Notes: generated by a model not told the origin, from the sequence alone. Positions 16,756 to 26,533 are shown, counted from the stretch's first letter. The stretch is 64,000 nucleotides of DNA from Cryobacterium lactosi (GCF_004403945.1 NZ_SOHM01000018.1:107409-171408); one strand, 5' to 3'. Made by a program: numbers and translations.

Positions 16756-17676
16756 ATGAGCGACCAGAACAGCGGCGACCAGCACAGCGGCGACAGCGCA
16801 CGACCGGGCACGGATGCCGCGGCCACGCTGCTCCGGGCCAGCGACGCGGTCGGGTACCGGGTTCGCGCGGCCATCGATGCCCGCACCAGGGCCATCGTCG
16901 ATGCCTGGATGGCCGTGGCCGTTCTGACCTACTCCCTCGCCTTCGCCCTCTCCGGCATCGGCGGCGCCGCCGGGGCGGGTCTCATCAGCGGAGTCGCCCG
17001 CACGTCCAGGGACGGGGTCAGCGTGCCGTTCCTGGTGCTCGCGGCGTTCCTCGCCGCCAGCACCCTGACCGACGGACTCACGCAGAGCCTGTACCAGCCC
17101 CTGCAGCCGCGGTCCAGGCTGCGCCGGTTCGGCTACTCGTTTGCCAGCATCCTCCCGCTTCTGACCCTCCTCTGCCTGGCGTTCATTGTGCCGACGACGC
17201 CGTGGCCGCTCGCCCTGACGATCGCGTGCATTTCCGCGGTGCCCGTGGTCGTTCTGGCGGTTCGTTCGGCGCTGCGGGCCAGACGGGCCGGCGTTCGGCG
17301 CCCCGAGCCGTCGTTGTCAGCCCTGCTGAGCCCGACCGGCCGCGTCGTCACCGCCGTCCTGGGTCTGTGGCTGGGCGCGATCGGCATGTTGACCGGCACC
17401 CCGTTCGGCGTCGCCGGCATCGCCGCGGCCGGCGCCTTCTTCCTCGCGATGCTCGCCACCCGTACCACCCGCGTCGGTCTGGACCGGCTCGCCGAAGACT
17501 GGGGTCGCACCCAATGGGCCGCTTTCGGCTGCTCCTACCTGCTGATGCTCAGCCTGTCCGTGGTGCTGCCGCGCACCACCTGGGATCTCGACATCGTCAG
17601 CAACGTCGGCGGCATCCTCATCGCGGCGCCGCTGGTGGTCGCCGCGTTCCGGCCCGCACCCATCTGGGAGACCTGA
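16756..17676 (+). CDS. Integral membrane protein of unknown function
   Basis: 306 residues with about seven or eight hydrophobic segments, among them WMAVAVLTYSLAFALSG, PFLVLAAFLAASTLTDGL, SILPLLTLLCLAFIV and QWAAFGCSYLLMLSLSVVLP. A polar N-terminus of about 45 residues lies ahead of them. I do not recognise the family. GGGGGA lies 4 nt before the ATG. The stop overlaps the ATG of the winged-helix gene by 1 nt (TGATG), so the two are translated as a pair. This arrangement is common for a regulator that controls its membrane partner. Confidence 0.8.
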   Translation: MSDQNSGDQHSGDSARPGTDAAATLLRASDAVGYRVRAAIDARTRAIVDAWMAVAVLTYSLAFALSGIGGAAGAGLISGVARTSRDGVSVPFLVLAAFLAASTLTDGLTQSLYQPLQPRSRLRRFGYSFASILPLLTLLCLAFIVPTTPWPLALTIACISAVPVVVLAVRSALRARRAGVRRPEPSLSALLSPTGRVVTAVLGLWLGAIGMLTGTPFGVAGIAAAGAFFLAMLATRTTRVGLDRLAEDWGRTQWAAFGCSYLLMLSLSVVLPRTTWDLDIVSNVGGILIAAPLVVAAFRPAPIWET

Positions 17677-17990
17677 TGGCGGCACGCCACCCCCGGCACG
17701 ACCTCGACGACGCTTTGCTCACGCCGCTGCGCTTCTCGGTGATGGCCGCGCTCCGGCCCGAGGTCGAGATCGACTTCGCCACGCTGCGCGACCTGCTCGA
17801 GACCGACGACTCGGCGCTGAGCAAGGCCATCAGCATCCTCAGCGCGGCAGGCTACCTCGCCGTGCGCAAGGGGTACGTGGGAAACCGGCCGCGTACCTGG
17901 CTCACCGCCACGGCCGCCGGAATCGCGGCCATGCGCATCCACGTCGCCGCGCTCACGGCCATCGCCGCGGGGCTACCGCCGGTGCCCTGA
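17676..17990 (+). CDS. Winged-helix DNA-binding protein (MarR/ArsR-like, HTH_27 type)
   Basis: 104 residues forming one winged-helix domain: LTPLRFSVMAALRP, then FATLRDLLETDDSALSKAISILSAAGYL (recognition region), then the wing VRKGYVGNRPRTWLTATAAGIAAM. This matches the short PadR/MarR-related regulators that lack an effector domain. Translation is coupled to the preceding membrane protein by a 1-nt overlap. It probably controls its own operon; the target is not known. It converges on the hydrolase gene at 18038. Confidence 0.87.
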   Translation: MAARHPRHDLDDALLTPLRFSVMAALRPEVEIDFATLRDLLETDDSALSKAISILSAAGYLAVRKGYVGNRPRTWLTATAAGIAAMRIHVAALTAIAAGLPPVP

Positions 17991-18037
17991 CGATGTGCCC
18001 AGCCGACTGATCTGCCGTTTCTCACCCCAGCCTGAAC

Positions 18038-18898
18038 CTAGGACTGGGCGGGGCCGAACCTGTTCGAACCGTCGAGCCAGGCGGCCATGCGCCGGATGCT
18101 GGCGTGGGCGCCCGGGTTCTCCGGCTCGTTGAGGTGGCCGTGCCGGGTGTCCGGTTCGCAGAAGACCACGACGTCGCCGCCGGCCAACGCGAGTTCGGCC
18201 GCGAACGCCTGCCCGGAGGCGCGCAGGCTGTCGTGCTCCGAATTGAGCACAAAGGTGGGCGGCAGGCCGGCCAGGTCGTGACCGCCGGGGAACGCGTAGG
18301 GGTTGTCCAGCGTGGCGGCGTCGCCCACGTAGTTGAGGTTCATGGCCCGCACGTCGTCGGGCTCGAACCGGGCGTCGGCGGGCAGCGCAGCGATCTTCTG
18401 CCCAAGCTCGGCGGCCGGTTCCGGCAGGACGGCGTGCACGAGCGGGTAGGCCAGCAGCAGCGACGCCTGCTGGACCCCGCCGGCATCCCGCAGGCGCAGC
18501 GATGCCCCCGCGGCGAGGTTGGCCCCGGCGCTCGCCCCGCCGAGCGACACCCGGTCCGGGTCGATCGAGTAGTCGGCGGCGCGCTCGACGGCCCACCGGT
18601 AGGCCACAGTGACCTCCTCCGAGGCGACCGGGAAAAGCACCCCGTGGCGGGCCGGTTCGCTGTCGGTCAGGGCCGCCGACACCGGCGCCAGCCGGTAGTC
18701 GACGCTGATCACGGTGATGCCTCGAGCCGCCAGCTGCTGGGACACCCAGTGCGCCTCGGGCATGTCGAGGTCACCCCAGGCGAAGCCGCCGCCGTGCGCC
18801 CAGACGAGCGCCGGCAGCAGCGTGGCCTCCGTGGCGGTGGCGCGATAGACGCGAAGTGGAATGTCACCGTGCGGGCCGGGAACGCTCAGGGAATCCAT
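18038..18898 (-). CDS. Alpha/beta hydrolase, HSL (carboxylesterase type IV) family
   Basis: 286 residues. The oxyanion-hole motif HGGGFAWG is near residue 35 and the nucleophile elbow GGASAGANLA is near residue 135. The late acid/His region reads NSEHDSLRASG and ...DTRHGHLNEPE. These are the marks of hormone-sensitive-lipase-type esterases, which hydrolyse short acyl esters in the cytoplasm. There is no signal peptide. The gene stands alone and converges with the winged-helix gene. The physiological substrate is unknown. Confidence 0.9.
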   Translation of the reverse strand: MDSLSVPGPHGDIPLRVYRATATEATLLPALVWAHGGGFAWGDLDMPEAHWVSQQLAARGITVISVDYRLAPVSAALTDSEPARHGVLFPVASEEVTVAYRWAVERAADYSIDPDRVSLGGASAGANLAAGASLRLRDAGGVQQASLLLAYPLVHAVLPEPAAELGQKIAALPADARFEPDDVRAMNLNYVGDAATLDNPYAFPGGHDLAGLPPTFVLNSEHDSLRASGQAFAAELALAGGDVVVFCEPDTRHGHLNEPENPGAHASIRRMAAWLDGSNRFGPAQS

Positions 18899-18943
18899 GG
18901 CACTGTTTCCACTCTCGATGGTCCACCGGCCGTTCTGGGGAGG

Positions 18944-19234
18944 CTAGGCCGACACCAGCCGGTTGTGCCTCAGCATAACCGTGACAGGGGCGACCCAAGC
19001 GGGGATGATCGCGAGCAGGCCCGCATAGCCGATCTCCCGGCTGAAGGTGAGGAGTCCGAGCACCACCAGACCTCCGCCGAGCCCGCGCAGCAGGTTCGCT
19101 CGTCGCGGGCGGATGGGAGGGCTGACCAGCAGCGGGAATCTGTCGAGGGGGTTCGCCTTGGCCTCGATCATCGCGGATTTTGTCAGCAGCACGGATCCCA
19201 CCGCGACCAGCAGCACCCCCAGGACGATTTCCAT
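18944..19234 (-). CDS. Small membrane protein of unknown function
   Basis: 96 residues with three hydrophobic stretches: MEIVLGVLLVAVGSVLLT at the start, LGGGLVVLGLLTFS in the middle and YAGLLAIIPAWVAPVTVML near the end. A basic loop (PPIRPRRANLLRG) lies between the first two. The ATG at 19234 is preferred to an upstream extension because the first TM begins there and GGGGG lies upstream. It ends 45 nt before the hydrolase start on the same strand, so the two may be cotranscribed. No family recognised. Confidence 0.65.
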   Translation of the reverse strand: MEIVLGVLLVAVGSVLLTKSAMIEAKANPLDRFPLLVSPPIRPRRANLLRGLGGGLVVLGLLTFSREIGYAGLLAIIPAWVAPVTVMLRHNRLVSA

Positions 19235-19376
19235 CACGCACCCCCGCGCCCGGCCGGCGGTTGCGAATCTCGCCGGCGCCTTGCCGTCTCCCCATCGTTG
19301 CACAGCCTCGGCGCGGCGGCACGCGTTCGAACCTGTGCCGGCGAGAACATCGCGGGCGGCGAGAATGTGAGAGCCA

Positions 19377-19415
19377 CTAGAAACCGAATACCGAATGACT
19401 ATATGGTTTTAGAAT
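19377..19415 (+). promoter_or_regulatory. Candidate promoter and operator of the GH78 gene
   Basis: This is an AT-rich patch in otherwise GC-rich DNA. It holds imperfect inverted arms CTAGAAACC (19377-19385) and GGTTTTAG (19405-19412), a direct repeat CCGAATA-CCGAAT between them, and TAGAAT at 19410-19415 as a possible -10. It lies 70-110 nt before the GH78 start. Confidence 0.4.
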
Positions 19416-19483
19416 GACCGGCGGGCCACCACGTGCTGCCCGCATTCGTTCTGCCCTGCGCCACCGTCTCAATGGAGAGATTC

Positions 19484-22357
19484 ATGCCTGAAGCCACCGC
19501 GTTCCCCGTCGTCGTCTCCGCGCTCTGGGCCGAGGGCCGTGGCCGGCCCGATTTTCTCGCAACGGGCACACCCACCCTGTCCTGGCAGGTGCAGACGGAT
19601 GTGCCGGGCTGGCTACAGCACTCCTACGAGCTCGAGACGCGGGTCGGGTCGGCCGTGCAGGCCGAGCGCCGGCAGACCGTGCACTCGCAGCACCAGCCCT
19701 GGCCGGCCGAGCCGCTCGGCGCCTACGCGTCTGCCGCCGTGCGGGTGCGGGTGACCGGCACCGACGGGTCGGTCTCGGGTTTCAGCCCCTGGCTGGAGCT
19801 CGGCACCGGGCCGCTCTCGCCCGCCGACTGGGCCGCCCCGTTCATCGCCGCCGCGCCGGCCGGCACCGAGTCCGAGTCCGACGCCGAGTCCGACGCCGAC
19901 GACCGCGGCACCACCCGGTTCCGCACCGAGCTCACCGCCGCACCCGGCCTGGTCTCCGCGGTGCTGTCGGCCACCGCGCACGGTATCTACCAGGCGGTGG
20001 TCAACGGCCAGGTCGTCGGCGACGAGGTGCTCACCCCCGGCTGGACCAGCTACGACGACAGGCTCACCTTCCAGTCCTACGACGTCACCGGGCTGCTGCG
20101 GGAAGGCGCGAATGTGCTCGGCGCCACCGTCGCGGACGGCTGGTACGGCGAGCGCTTCGGCTTCGACGGCAACTTCCAGCAGGGATACCCCGGCCCGCGA
20201 GCGCTCTCGGTGCAGCTGCGCCTCGAGTACGCCGATGGCCGAGTGCACACCGTCATCACCGACGAGCGCTGGACCGCGAGCGGCACCGGCCCGGTCACCC
20301 GGGCCGGCATCTACCCCGGCGAGAGCTTCGACGCCCGCCTGGCCGATGCCGCGCTGGTCGATCCCGGCACGGCGTTTCCGCATCCGCTGCCCGTCGTTGT
20401 GCTCGGCGCCGACGTGGCGAACCCGGCCCGGCTCACACCGTCGTTCGCGCCGCCGGTGCGCCGCATCGAGTACGTGGCCGTGCAGTCGGTGACCACCAGC
20501 CCGAGCGGTGCGACCCTGCTCGACTTCGGCCAGAACCTGGTCGGCTGGCTCGAACTCAGCCTCGATGCCCCCGCCGGGCACGCCGTGACCCTACGGCACG
20601 CGGAGGTGCTCGAGAACGGCGAGCTGGGCGTGCGGCCGCTGCGCTTCGCCGAGGCCACCGACCACTTCACCGGCGACGGCGACGGCCGCCGCACCTGGAG
20701 CCCGGCCTTCACCTTCCACGGCTTCCGGTACGCCGAGGTCACCGGCTGGCCCGGCGAGCTCTGCCCGGAAGACATCCGCGCGGTGGTCGTGCACAACGAC
20801 ATGGTGCGCACCGGGCACCTGCAGACCAGCAACCCCAAGCTCAACCAGTTGCACCAGAACGTGCTCTGGGGCATGCGCGGCAACTTCCTCAGCCTGCCCA
20901 CCGACTGCCCGCAGCGCGACGAACGACTCGGCTGGACCGGGGACATCCAGGTGTTCGCGCCCACTGCCAGCTACCTCTACGACGTGTCAGGTTTCCTCGG
21001 CTCCTGGCTGCGCGATGTGGACGCCGACCAGCGCCGGGCCGGCGGGGTGGTGCCGTTCGTGGTGCCCAACCCGCTACCGATGACCCCGATGGCCGCCGCC
21101 GCGTGGGGTGACGCGGGCACCCTGGTGCCGGATGCGCTCTTCGAACGGTACGGCGACGAGGCCGCGTTGGCCACCCAGTACCCGAGCATGCGCGCCTGGG
21201 TGGATGTGGTCGACGACCTGGCCGGGCCGGACCACCTGTGGAGCGGCGGCTTCCAGTTCGGCGACTGGCTCGACCCGAGCGCCCCGCCCCAGAACCCGGC
21301 CGCGGCCAAGACCGACCCCGACATCGTGGCGACGGCCTACTTCTTCCGCTCCACCAGCCGGCTGGCCGCCGCGGCGGAGGTGCTCGGCCGAGACGAGGAC
21401 GCGGCCCGTTATTCGCAGCTGGCCGAGGGCATCCGCGCCGCGTTCGTGGCCGAATACGTCACCCCGGCCGGGCGGATGCTCTCCGACGCGCACACCGCCT
21501 ACGCCCTGGCGATCGGCTTCGGCCTGCTCACCGACCCGGCGCTCGTGGCGAAGGCCGGCACCCGGCTGGCCGAGCTGGTGCGCTCGCACGGCTACCGCAT
21601 CGGCACCGGCTTCGTGGGCACCCCGCTGATCTGCGACGCCCTGTGCCTGGGCGGCCAGAGCGAGGTGGCGTACCGGCTGCTGCTCGAGGAGGGCTGTCCG
21701 TCGTGGCTGTACCCGGTGTCGATGGGCGCCACCACCATCTGGGAACGCTGGGACAGCATACTGCCGGACGGCAGCATCAACCCCGGCGAGATGACCTCGT
21801 TCAACCACTACGCGCTCGGCGCGGTCGCCGACTGGATGCACCGCGCCATCGGCGGTATCGCACCGGCCGAGCCCGGCTCCCGGGTCACCCTGGTCGAGCC
21901 CGTGCTCGGCGGCGACATCACCAGCGCATCCGCATCGCTCGACAGCGGGAACGGCCCGGTCACGGTGGACTGGACCCTGACCGGCAGCACCTTCGCGCTG
22001 GCCGTGTCGGTGCCGCCGAATACCACCGCGGTGGTGCGGCTGCCGGGAGCGGCCGAGACCGAGGAGGTGGGCTCCGGCGCGCACGAGTGGGTCACGGATG
22101 TCGCCGAGCTCGTCGCGACCACCGCCCCGGCGCCGCTCGGCATGCAGACCTCGCTCTCGGAGATCATCAACGACGCCGAGGCGGCATCCGCCCTGCAGGC
22201 GCTGTTCGCGGAGCTCGGCTACGTCATCGGCCTGGGCTGGACCACGGGCGGCCGCTGGAAGAGCAACTCGCCCCTCGGCACGAGCCTGATCATGCTCCCG
22301 CCGGCCGGGGTGGCCCGGGTGCAGCAGCTCCTCGCCGAGCTCAATACCCGCCCGTAG
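19484..22357 (+). CDS. Alpha-L-rhamnosidase, glycoside hydrolase family 78
   Basis: 957 residues, the usual length for actinobacterial GH78 enzymes. N-terminal beta-sandwich modules include GIYQAVVNGQVVGDEVLTPG and the rhamnose-binding NVLGATVADGWY. The catalytic (alpha/alpha)6 barrel has the general-acid signature DCPQRDERLGWTGDIQ with Glu480. A C-terminal beta domain follows and contains SFNHYALGAVADW. There is no signal peptide, so it acts on imported rhamnosides. ATG 19484 is chosen because GGAGAG lies just upstream; the longer frame has no ribosome site. It faces the glycan operon on the other strand, separated only by a family A palindrome, and probably belongs to the same degradation pathway. 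Confidence 0.95.
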   Translation: MPEATAFPVVVSALWAEGRGRPDFLATGTPTLSWQVQTDVPGWLQHSYELETRVGSAVQAERRQTVHSQHQPWPAEPLGAYASAAVRVRVTGTDGSVSGFSPWLELGTGPLSPADWAAPFIAAAPAGTESESDAESDADDRGTTRFRTELTAAPGLVSAVLSATAHGIYQAVVNGQVVGDEVLTPGWTSYDDRLTFQSYDVTGLLREGANVLGATVADGWYGERFGFDGNFQQGYPGPRALSVQLRLEYADGRVHTVITDERWTASGTGPVTRAGIYPGESFDARLADAALVDPGTAFPHPLPVVVLGADVANPARLTPSFAPPVRRIEYVAVQSVTTSPSGATLLDFGQNLVGWLELSLDAPAGHAVTLRHAEVLENGELGVRPLRFAEATDHFTGDGDGRRTWSPAFTFHGFRYAEVTGWPGELCPEDIRAVVVHNDMVRTGHLQTSNPKLNQLHQNVLWGMRGNFLSLPTDCPQRDERLGWTGDIQVFAPTASYLYDVSGFLGSWLRDVDADQRRAGGVVPFVVPNPLPMTPMAAAAWGDAGTLVPDALFERYGDEAALATQYPSMRAWVDVVDDLAGPDHLWSGGFQFGDWLDPSAPPQNPAAAKTDPDIVATAYFFRSTSRLAAAAEVLGRDEDAARYSQLAEGIRAAFVAEYVTPAGRMLSDAHTAYALAIGFGLLTDPALVAKAGTRLAELVRSHGYRIGTGFVGTPLICDALCLGGQSEVAYRLLLEEGCPSWLYPVSMGATTIWERWDSILPDGSINPGEMTSFNHYALGAVADWMHRAIGGIAPAEPGSRVTLVEPVLGGDITSASASLDSGNGPVTVDWTLTGSTFALAVSVPPNTTAVVRLPGAAETEEVGSGAHEWVTDVAELVATTAPAPLGMQTSLSEIINDAEAASALQALFAELGYVIGLGWTTGGRWKSNSPLGTSLIMLPPAGVARVQQLLAELNTRP

Positions 22358-22358
22358 T

Positions 22359-22423
22359 CCCGCGAACTGTGAGCTAAGCACCTAAAAACGCGAGTTTTCG
22401 GGGCTTAACTCACAGTTCGCGGG
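22359..22423. repeat. Family A intergenic palindrome, copy A1
   Basis: 15-nt perfect outer arms (CCCGCGAACTGTGAG and CTCACAGTTCGCGGG) are extended inward by TAAGC/GCTTA pairing. The off-centre middle contains GCGAGTTTTCGG. It sits between the convergent GH78 and GH43 genes and could terminate both. Copies A2 and A3 are at 40779 and 51426. Confidence 0.92.
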
Positions 22424-22428
22424 AGGGG

Positions 22429-23973
22429 TTATTCGGTTCCGGCGTAGCGGAAGGCGGCGAATGAGACCTCGCCGGTGACCGCGTAGAGGCAGAGCACCCG
22501 GCCGGTGAACGAGGCCGCGGTCTCCTGGGAGAGGTAACGGCCGTCCACCCGGGCCAGCTCCACCCGGTCGGCGCCCGAGCCGACGCTGAGCACCACCACG
22601 TCGCTGGTCAGGCCGGACAACATCGACGACGCATCCGGCGGCACGGTGTCCAGGCCGAGCGTCACGGCACCGTCGACGACGTGGGCCGGGGCCAGCGGCA
22701 CCGTCCACTCCTGACGGATGCCCGCGACGCAGGCGCGCGCCGTGACCACGCCGTTGCCCACCTCGATCTCGTAGTGGTGGTCTTCGTCGTAGCGCACCCC
22801 CAGCCCGCCGAGGCCGGTTCCGCTGCCCGCGACCCCGCCGACCCGCACCGAGGTGCTCGACCAGGGGTTTTGTTGCCGCACCCCCACCAGCACGGGCTGC
22901 TCGGCATCGAGGGTGCTGCCTTCGCCGGTCAAGACGAGCCTGCCCGCCGCAGCCCCGCCGGCGAGCGTCGCCAGCTCGGCCGGGTAGCGGCGCACGCCGA
23001 TCCACTCCGGCGCAAGCGCCGCACCGGTGAAGTCATCCGCGAACACGGTTTCGCCGGGCCGGGGGTTCAGCAGCACCGGGTCGGCGGCCAGCCAGCCGTT
23101 CTCCCACCGGGCACTGGTGATGAAGGTCTCCCGGCCGAGCGCGGAGAACGCCTGGGTCATGCCGGTGGGCCGCATGCCGAGCATCACCAGGGCCCAGCCG
23201 CCGTCGGGCGTTTCGACGAGGTCGCCATGGCCGGTGTTCTGGATGGGCCGGCTGGTGCTGCGGGCGGAGAGGATCGGGTTGGTCGGTCCGCCGGCCGCGA
23301 CCCCCTCGGTGAACGGTCCGTACGGGTGGTCGCCGCGGGCCACGCTGATGCCGTGGCCGCGCTCGGTGCCGCCCTCGGCGATCAGCAGGTACCAGTGCTC
23401 GCCGTGCTGGTACAGGTGCGGGGCCTCCGGGAACTTCAGCCCGGTGCCCGACCACACCGACACCGGCTGCGACAGCGGAATGCCGGTGGCCAGGTCCACG
23501 GTGAACTGCAGGATGCCCTTGTGCTTACCGGGATCCTCGCCGCTGGTGACGTCCAGGCCCGAGTAGGTGATGTACGCCAGGCCGTCCTCGTCCCAGGCGA
23601 GGTCGGTGTCGATGCCGTGCACCCCGTCGATGAGGGTGCCGTCGCTCCACGGCCCGGCCGGGTCGGTGGCGCTGAAGATGAGCATGCCGCGGCCCATCGC
23701 ATCCGTCACGACCACATAGAACACACCGTCGCGGTGCCGGATGGTGGGCGCCCAGGCGCCGCCGAGCGTGGGCACGTGCGCCGACGCCAGCTGGCCGGGG
23801 CGCTCCACCACGTGGCCGAGCTGGGTCCAGGTGACCAGGTCGGTGCTGTGGAAGACCGGGATACCGGGCAGGTACTCGAAGGTGGAGGTGGCGAGGTAGT
23901 AGTCGGTGCCGACCTTGACCACGCTGGGGTCAGGGTAGAACCCGGCGATGAGGGGGTTGGGCCAGTTGGTCAT
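22429..23973 (-). CDS. Beta-xylosidase/alpha-L-arabinofuranosidase, glycoside hydrolase family 43
   Basis: 514 residues. A five-bladed propeller starts NPLIAGFYPDPSVVKVG (general base Asp15) and continues with DTDLAWDEDG (pKa-modulating Asp) and KFPEAPHLY (general acid Glu). A C-terminal beta-sandwich of the GH43_C2 type begins around residue 320. Such enzymes release xylose or arabinose from xylo- or arabino-oligosaccharides. There is no signal peptide, so it is cytoplasmic. The ATG lies 11 nt after the GH3 stop, and the ribosome site is weak. It is the last gene of the glycan operon. Confidence 0.93.
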   Translation of the reverse strand: MTNWPNPLIAGFYPDPSVVKVGTDYYLATSTFEYLPGIPVFHSTDLVTWTQLGHVVERPGQLASAHVPTLGGAWAPTIRHRDGVFYVVVTDAMGRGMLIFSATDPAGPWSDGTLIDGVHGIDTDLAWDEDGLAYITYSGLDVTSGEDPGKHKGILQFTVDLATGIPLSQPVSVWSGTGLKFPEAPHLYQHGEHWYLLIAEGGTERGHGISVARGDHPYGPFTEGVAAGGPTNPILSARSTSRPIQNTGHGDLVETPDGGWALVMLGMRPTGMTQAFSALGRETFITSARWENGWLAADPVLLNPRPGETVFADDFTGAALAPEWIGVRRYPAELATLAGGAAAGRLVLTGEGSTLDAEQPVLVGVRQQNPWSSTSVRVGGVAGSGTGLGGLGVRYDEDHHYEIEVGNGVVTARACVAGIRQEWTVPLAPAHVVDGAVTLGLDTVPPDASSMLSGLTSDVVVLSVGSGADRVELARVDGRYLSQETAASFTGRVLCLYAVTGEVSFAAFRYAGTE

Positions 23974-23984
23974 GACGTCGCCGT

Positions 23985-26465
23985 TCAGTTCAGGGTGACG
24001 GGGACCGACAGCGGCAGCTCGCTCACGCTGGTGCCCACCTCGAAGAGGTAGGTGCCGGTTTCGTAGTGCCAGCCGTCCTGCCAGTCGGCGAACGCCCGCT
24101 CCGGTACCCGGATGTCGACGCTCACGCTCTCGCCGGCCGCCGCGACGACGGGCGCGAAGCCCACCAGCCAGCGCACCGGACGGTCGATCGTGGAGTCGGC
24201 CCTGGACGCGTAGACCTGCACGACCTGCTTGCCGGGGCGCGCCCCGGTGTTGCTCAGGCGCACCGTCACGGTGGCGACGCCGGCGGCCGGCAACGCGTCG
24301 TCCACGGTCACAGCGTCGAGCGACCAGGTCGTGTAGCCCAACCCGTGACCGAATTCGTAGGCCGGTTCGGTGCCCGCCTTCAACCAGGCGCGGTAGCCGA
24401 TGTGGATGCCCTCGTCGTAGCGCACGATCCCGTTCTCCGGGGTGACGTCCAGCACCGGCACGTCCTCGAGGGTCGCCGGCCAGGTCGTGGGCAGGCGGCC
24501 GCCCGGCTCGGCCTCGCCGAGCAGCATCGCGGCGACCGCGTCGCCGTACTCCTGGCCGCCGAACCAGCTGAGCAGGATCGCGGCCACGTCGTCCCGCCAC
24601 GGCATCAGCACCGGCGAGCCGGAGTTGACGACCACGACGGTGCGCGGGTTGACCGCGGCGACGGCGCGCACGAGGTCGTCCTGCCGGCCGGGCAGGTCCA
24701 GGTCGGAACGGTCGTAGCCCTCCGACTCCACCTTGGAGTTGGTGCCCACGACGAGCACCACCACGTCGGCGGCGGCTGCGGCGGCCACGGCCTCCGCGAT
24801 GAGCTCATCCGGGTTGGACTGGTCGGGTTCGATGCCGATGGTGATCGACAACGCTCCCATCAGGGCGCCCTCCGGGTCGATGTCGTACTCCACAACCAGG
24901 TCGAGGGACACGCCGGCGGTCACCTGCACGGCCACCGACGCCGAGGGCGGCGACAGGAACGCGGCGCCCAGGTCGGTGCCCTCCGGGATCACGTGCTCCT
25001 CGTGCAGCAGGGCGCCGTCCACGAAGATGCGGCCGTTGCCGGCGCCGGCGAAGCCGATCAGCACTTCGCCGGTTTCCTCGGGCGTGTAGCGGGTGCTGAA
25101 TTCGAGCACCGCGGATGCCGAGATCGGGGCGTCGCCGCCGAACCACACCAGCGCGGTGGCGCGGCGGTCCTCGGCGAACAGCTCGGTGCCGTCGGCGTCC
25201 AGAAAGCGCACCCGGGCGCCCGGCTCGTCGGTGTGCGGGTTGACGATGGTGGCCAGCGGCAGTTCGGCGATCCCCTCCTGCACCACGGCGCCCACCGAGT
25301 AGGTCACCTCCGCGTTCGGCAGGGCGGCGATGAGGCCGTCGATGGGGGTGATCACGCGCTCCGGCAGCACGGTGGCGCTACCGCCGCCCTGGGTGCGGGC
25401 GAACCGGGCGTTGTGCCCGATCACGGCCACCTTCGTGAGCGTGTCAGCAGCCCAGGGCAGCTCATCGGTGTTCCGTACCAGCACACTGCCGGCGATCTCG
25501 GCCTCCTTGGCGAACCGGATGCCGTCTTCGACGACGACCGGCGCGGCGACAGCGGGTTCGAAGCCCTCCAGTGCGCCGACCCGGGCGGCCAGGGTGAGCA
25601 GGCGCAGCACCTTGCGGTCGATCGCGCTCTCCTCCACCTCGCCGGCGGTCACGGCAGCGACCAGGGCGTCGCCCCAGGGGCCGGCCGGTCCGGGCATGAC
25701 CAGGTCTTGCGAGAAGCGCGCGCTGTTCACGCTGCGCACTGCCGTCCAGTCGCTGATCACGACGCCGTCGAAGCCCCATTCGGAGTTCAGCGGGGTCTCG
25801 AGCAGGTCGTTCTCGGTGACGGTGGCGCCGTTGACGGAGTTGTAGGAGCTCATTACCAGCCAGGCGTGCGCGTCGGTGATGGCCTCCTCGAACGCCAGCA
25901 GATACAGCTCGCGGAGCGCCCGGTCGGACACGACGACGTCGGCGGTGAATCTGTCGGTCTCGAAGTCGTTCGCGATGTAGTGCTTCGGGGTGGCACCCAC
26001 CCCGTTCTCCTGCACACCCTCCACATACGCGGCGGCGAGCTTGGCGGTGAGGATCGGGTCTTCGCTGAAGGCCTCGAAGTGCCGGCCGCCGAGCGGCGAG
26101 CGGTGCAGGTTGATGGTCGGGCCGAGCACCACGTCCACGCCCTTGCGGCGGGCCTCGACGGCGGCGACGTTGCCGTACCGGCGGGCGATCGACGGGTCCC
26201 AGGCGGCGCCGAGCGCCGTGGACGACGGCAGGTTCAGCGACGGCGAGCGCTCGTCCCAGACCTCGCCGCGCACGCCGCTGGGGCCGTCCGAGACCAGGAT
26301 GCGGCGGAGGCCGATCTTCTCGATCGCCGCGGTGGTCCAGAAGTCGCGGCCGGTGAGCAGCAGCACCTTCTCCGCCAGGGTGAGCTGGTCGAGCAGGGCC
26401 GCTAGGCGGGCTGCGGTGGGGTCGGTCGGGTCGGTGACAGCGGTGTCGGTGGTGGTGATCGTCAT
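23985..26465 (-). CDS. Beta-glucosidase-type glycoside hydrolase family 3 with PA14 insert
   Basis: 826 residues. The N-terminal TIM barrel carries KHYIANDFETDR and the nucleophile Asp239 in GVVISDWTAVRS. A PA14-like beta-barrel insertion occupies the region around residues 400-540 (RVRFLDADGTELFAEDRRA onward). It is followed by the second alpha/beta domain (VVLVVGTNSKVESEGYDRSDL) and a C-terminal fibronectin-like domain. This is the KmBglI/DesR-type architecture, active on beta-glucosides, xylosides or larger plant glycosides. No signal peptide. It lies 68 nt after the GH42 stop, in the same operon. The ATG at 26465 follows the pattern MTITTTD; upstream residues look noncoding. Confidence 0.94.
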   Translation of the reverse strand: MTITTTDTAVTDPTDPTAARLAALLDQLTLAEKVLLLTGRDFWTTAAIEKIGLRRILVSDGPSGVRGEVWDERSPSLNLPSSTALGAAWDPSIARRYGNVAAVEARRKGVDVVLGPTINLHRSPLGGRHFEAFSEDPILTAKLAAAYVEGVQENGVGATPKHYIANDFETDRFTADVVVSDRALRELYLLAFEEAITDAHAWLVMSSYNSVNGATVTENDLLETPLNSEWGFDGVVISDWTAVRSVNSARFSQDLVMPGPAGPWGDALVAAVTAGEVEESAIDRKVLRLLTLAARVGALEGFEPAVAAPVVVEDGIRFAKEAEIAGSVLVRNTDELPWAADTLTKVAVIGHNARFARTQGGGSATVLPERVITPIDGLIAALPNAEVTYSVGAVVQEGIAELPLATIVNPHTDEPGARVRFLDADGTELFAEDRRATALVWFGGDAPISASAVLEFSTRYTPEETGEVLIGFAGAGNGRIFVDGALLHEEHVIPEGTDLGAAFLSPPSASVAVQVTAGVSLDLVVEYDIDPEGALMGALSITIGIEPDQSNPDELIAEAVAAAAAADVVVLVVGTNSKVESEGYDRSDLDLPGRQDDLVRAVAAVNPRTVVVVNSGSPVLMPWRDDVAAILLSWFGGQEYGDAVAAMLLGEAEPGGRLPTTWPATLEDVPVLDVTPENGIVRYDEGIHIGYRAWLKAGTEPAYEFGHGLGYTTWSLDAVTVDDALPAAGVATVTVRLSNTGARPGKQVVQVYASRADSTIDRPVRWLVGFAPVVAAAGESVSVDIRVPERAFADWQDGWHYETGTYLFEVGTSVSELPLSVPVTLN

Positions 26466-26533
26466 GGTGCGATTCGCTTTCGTGGGGATCGGCTCGGAGG
26501 GTGAGGGAACCAGTAAAGGGGTGAGAAAAAGGT

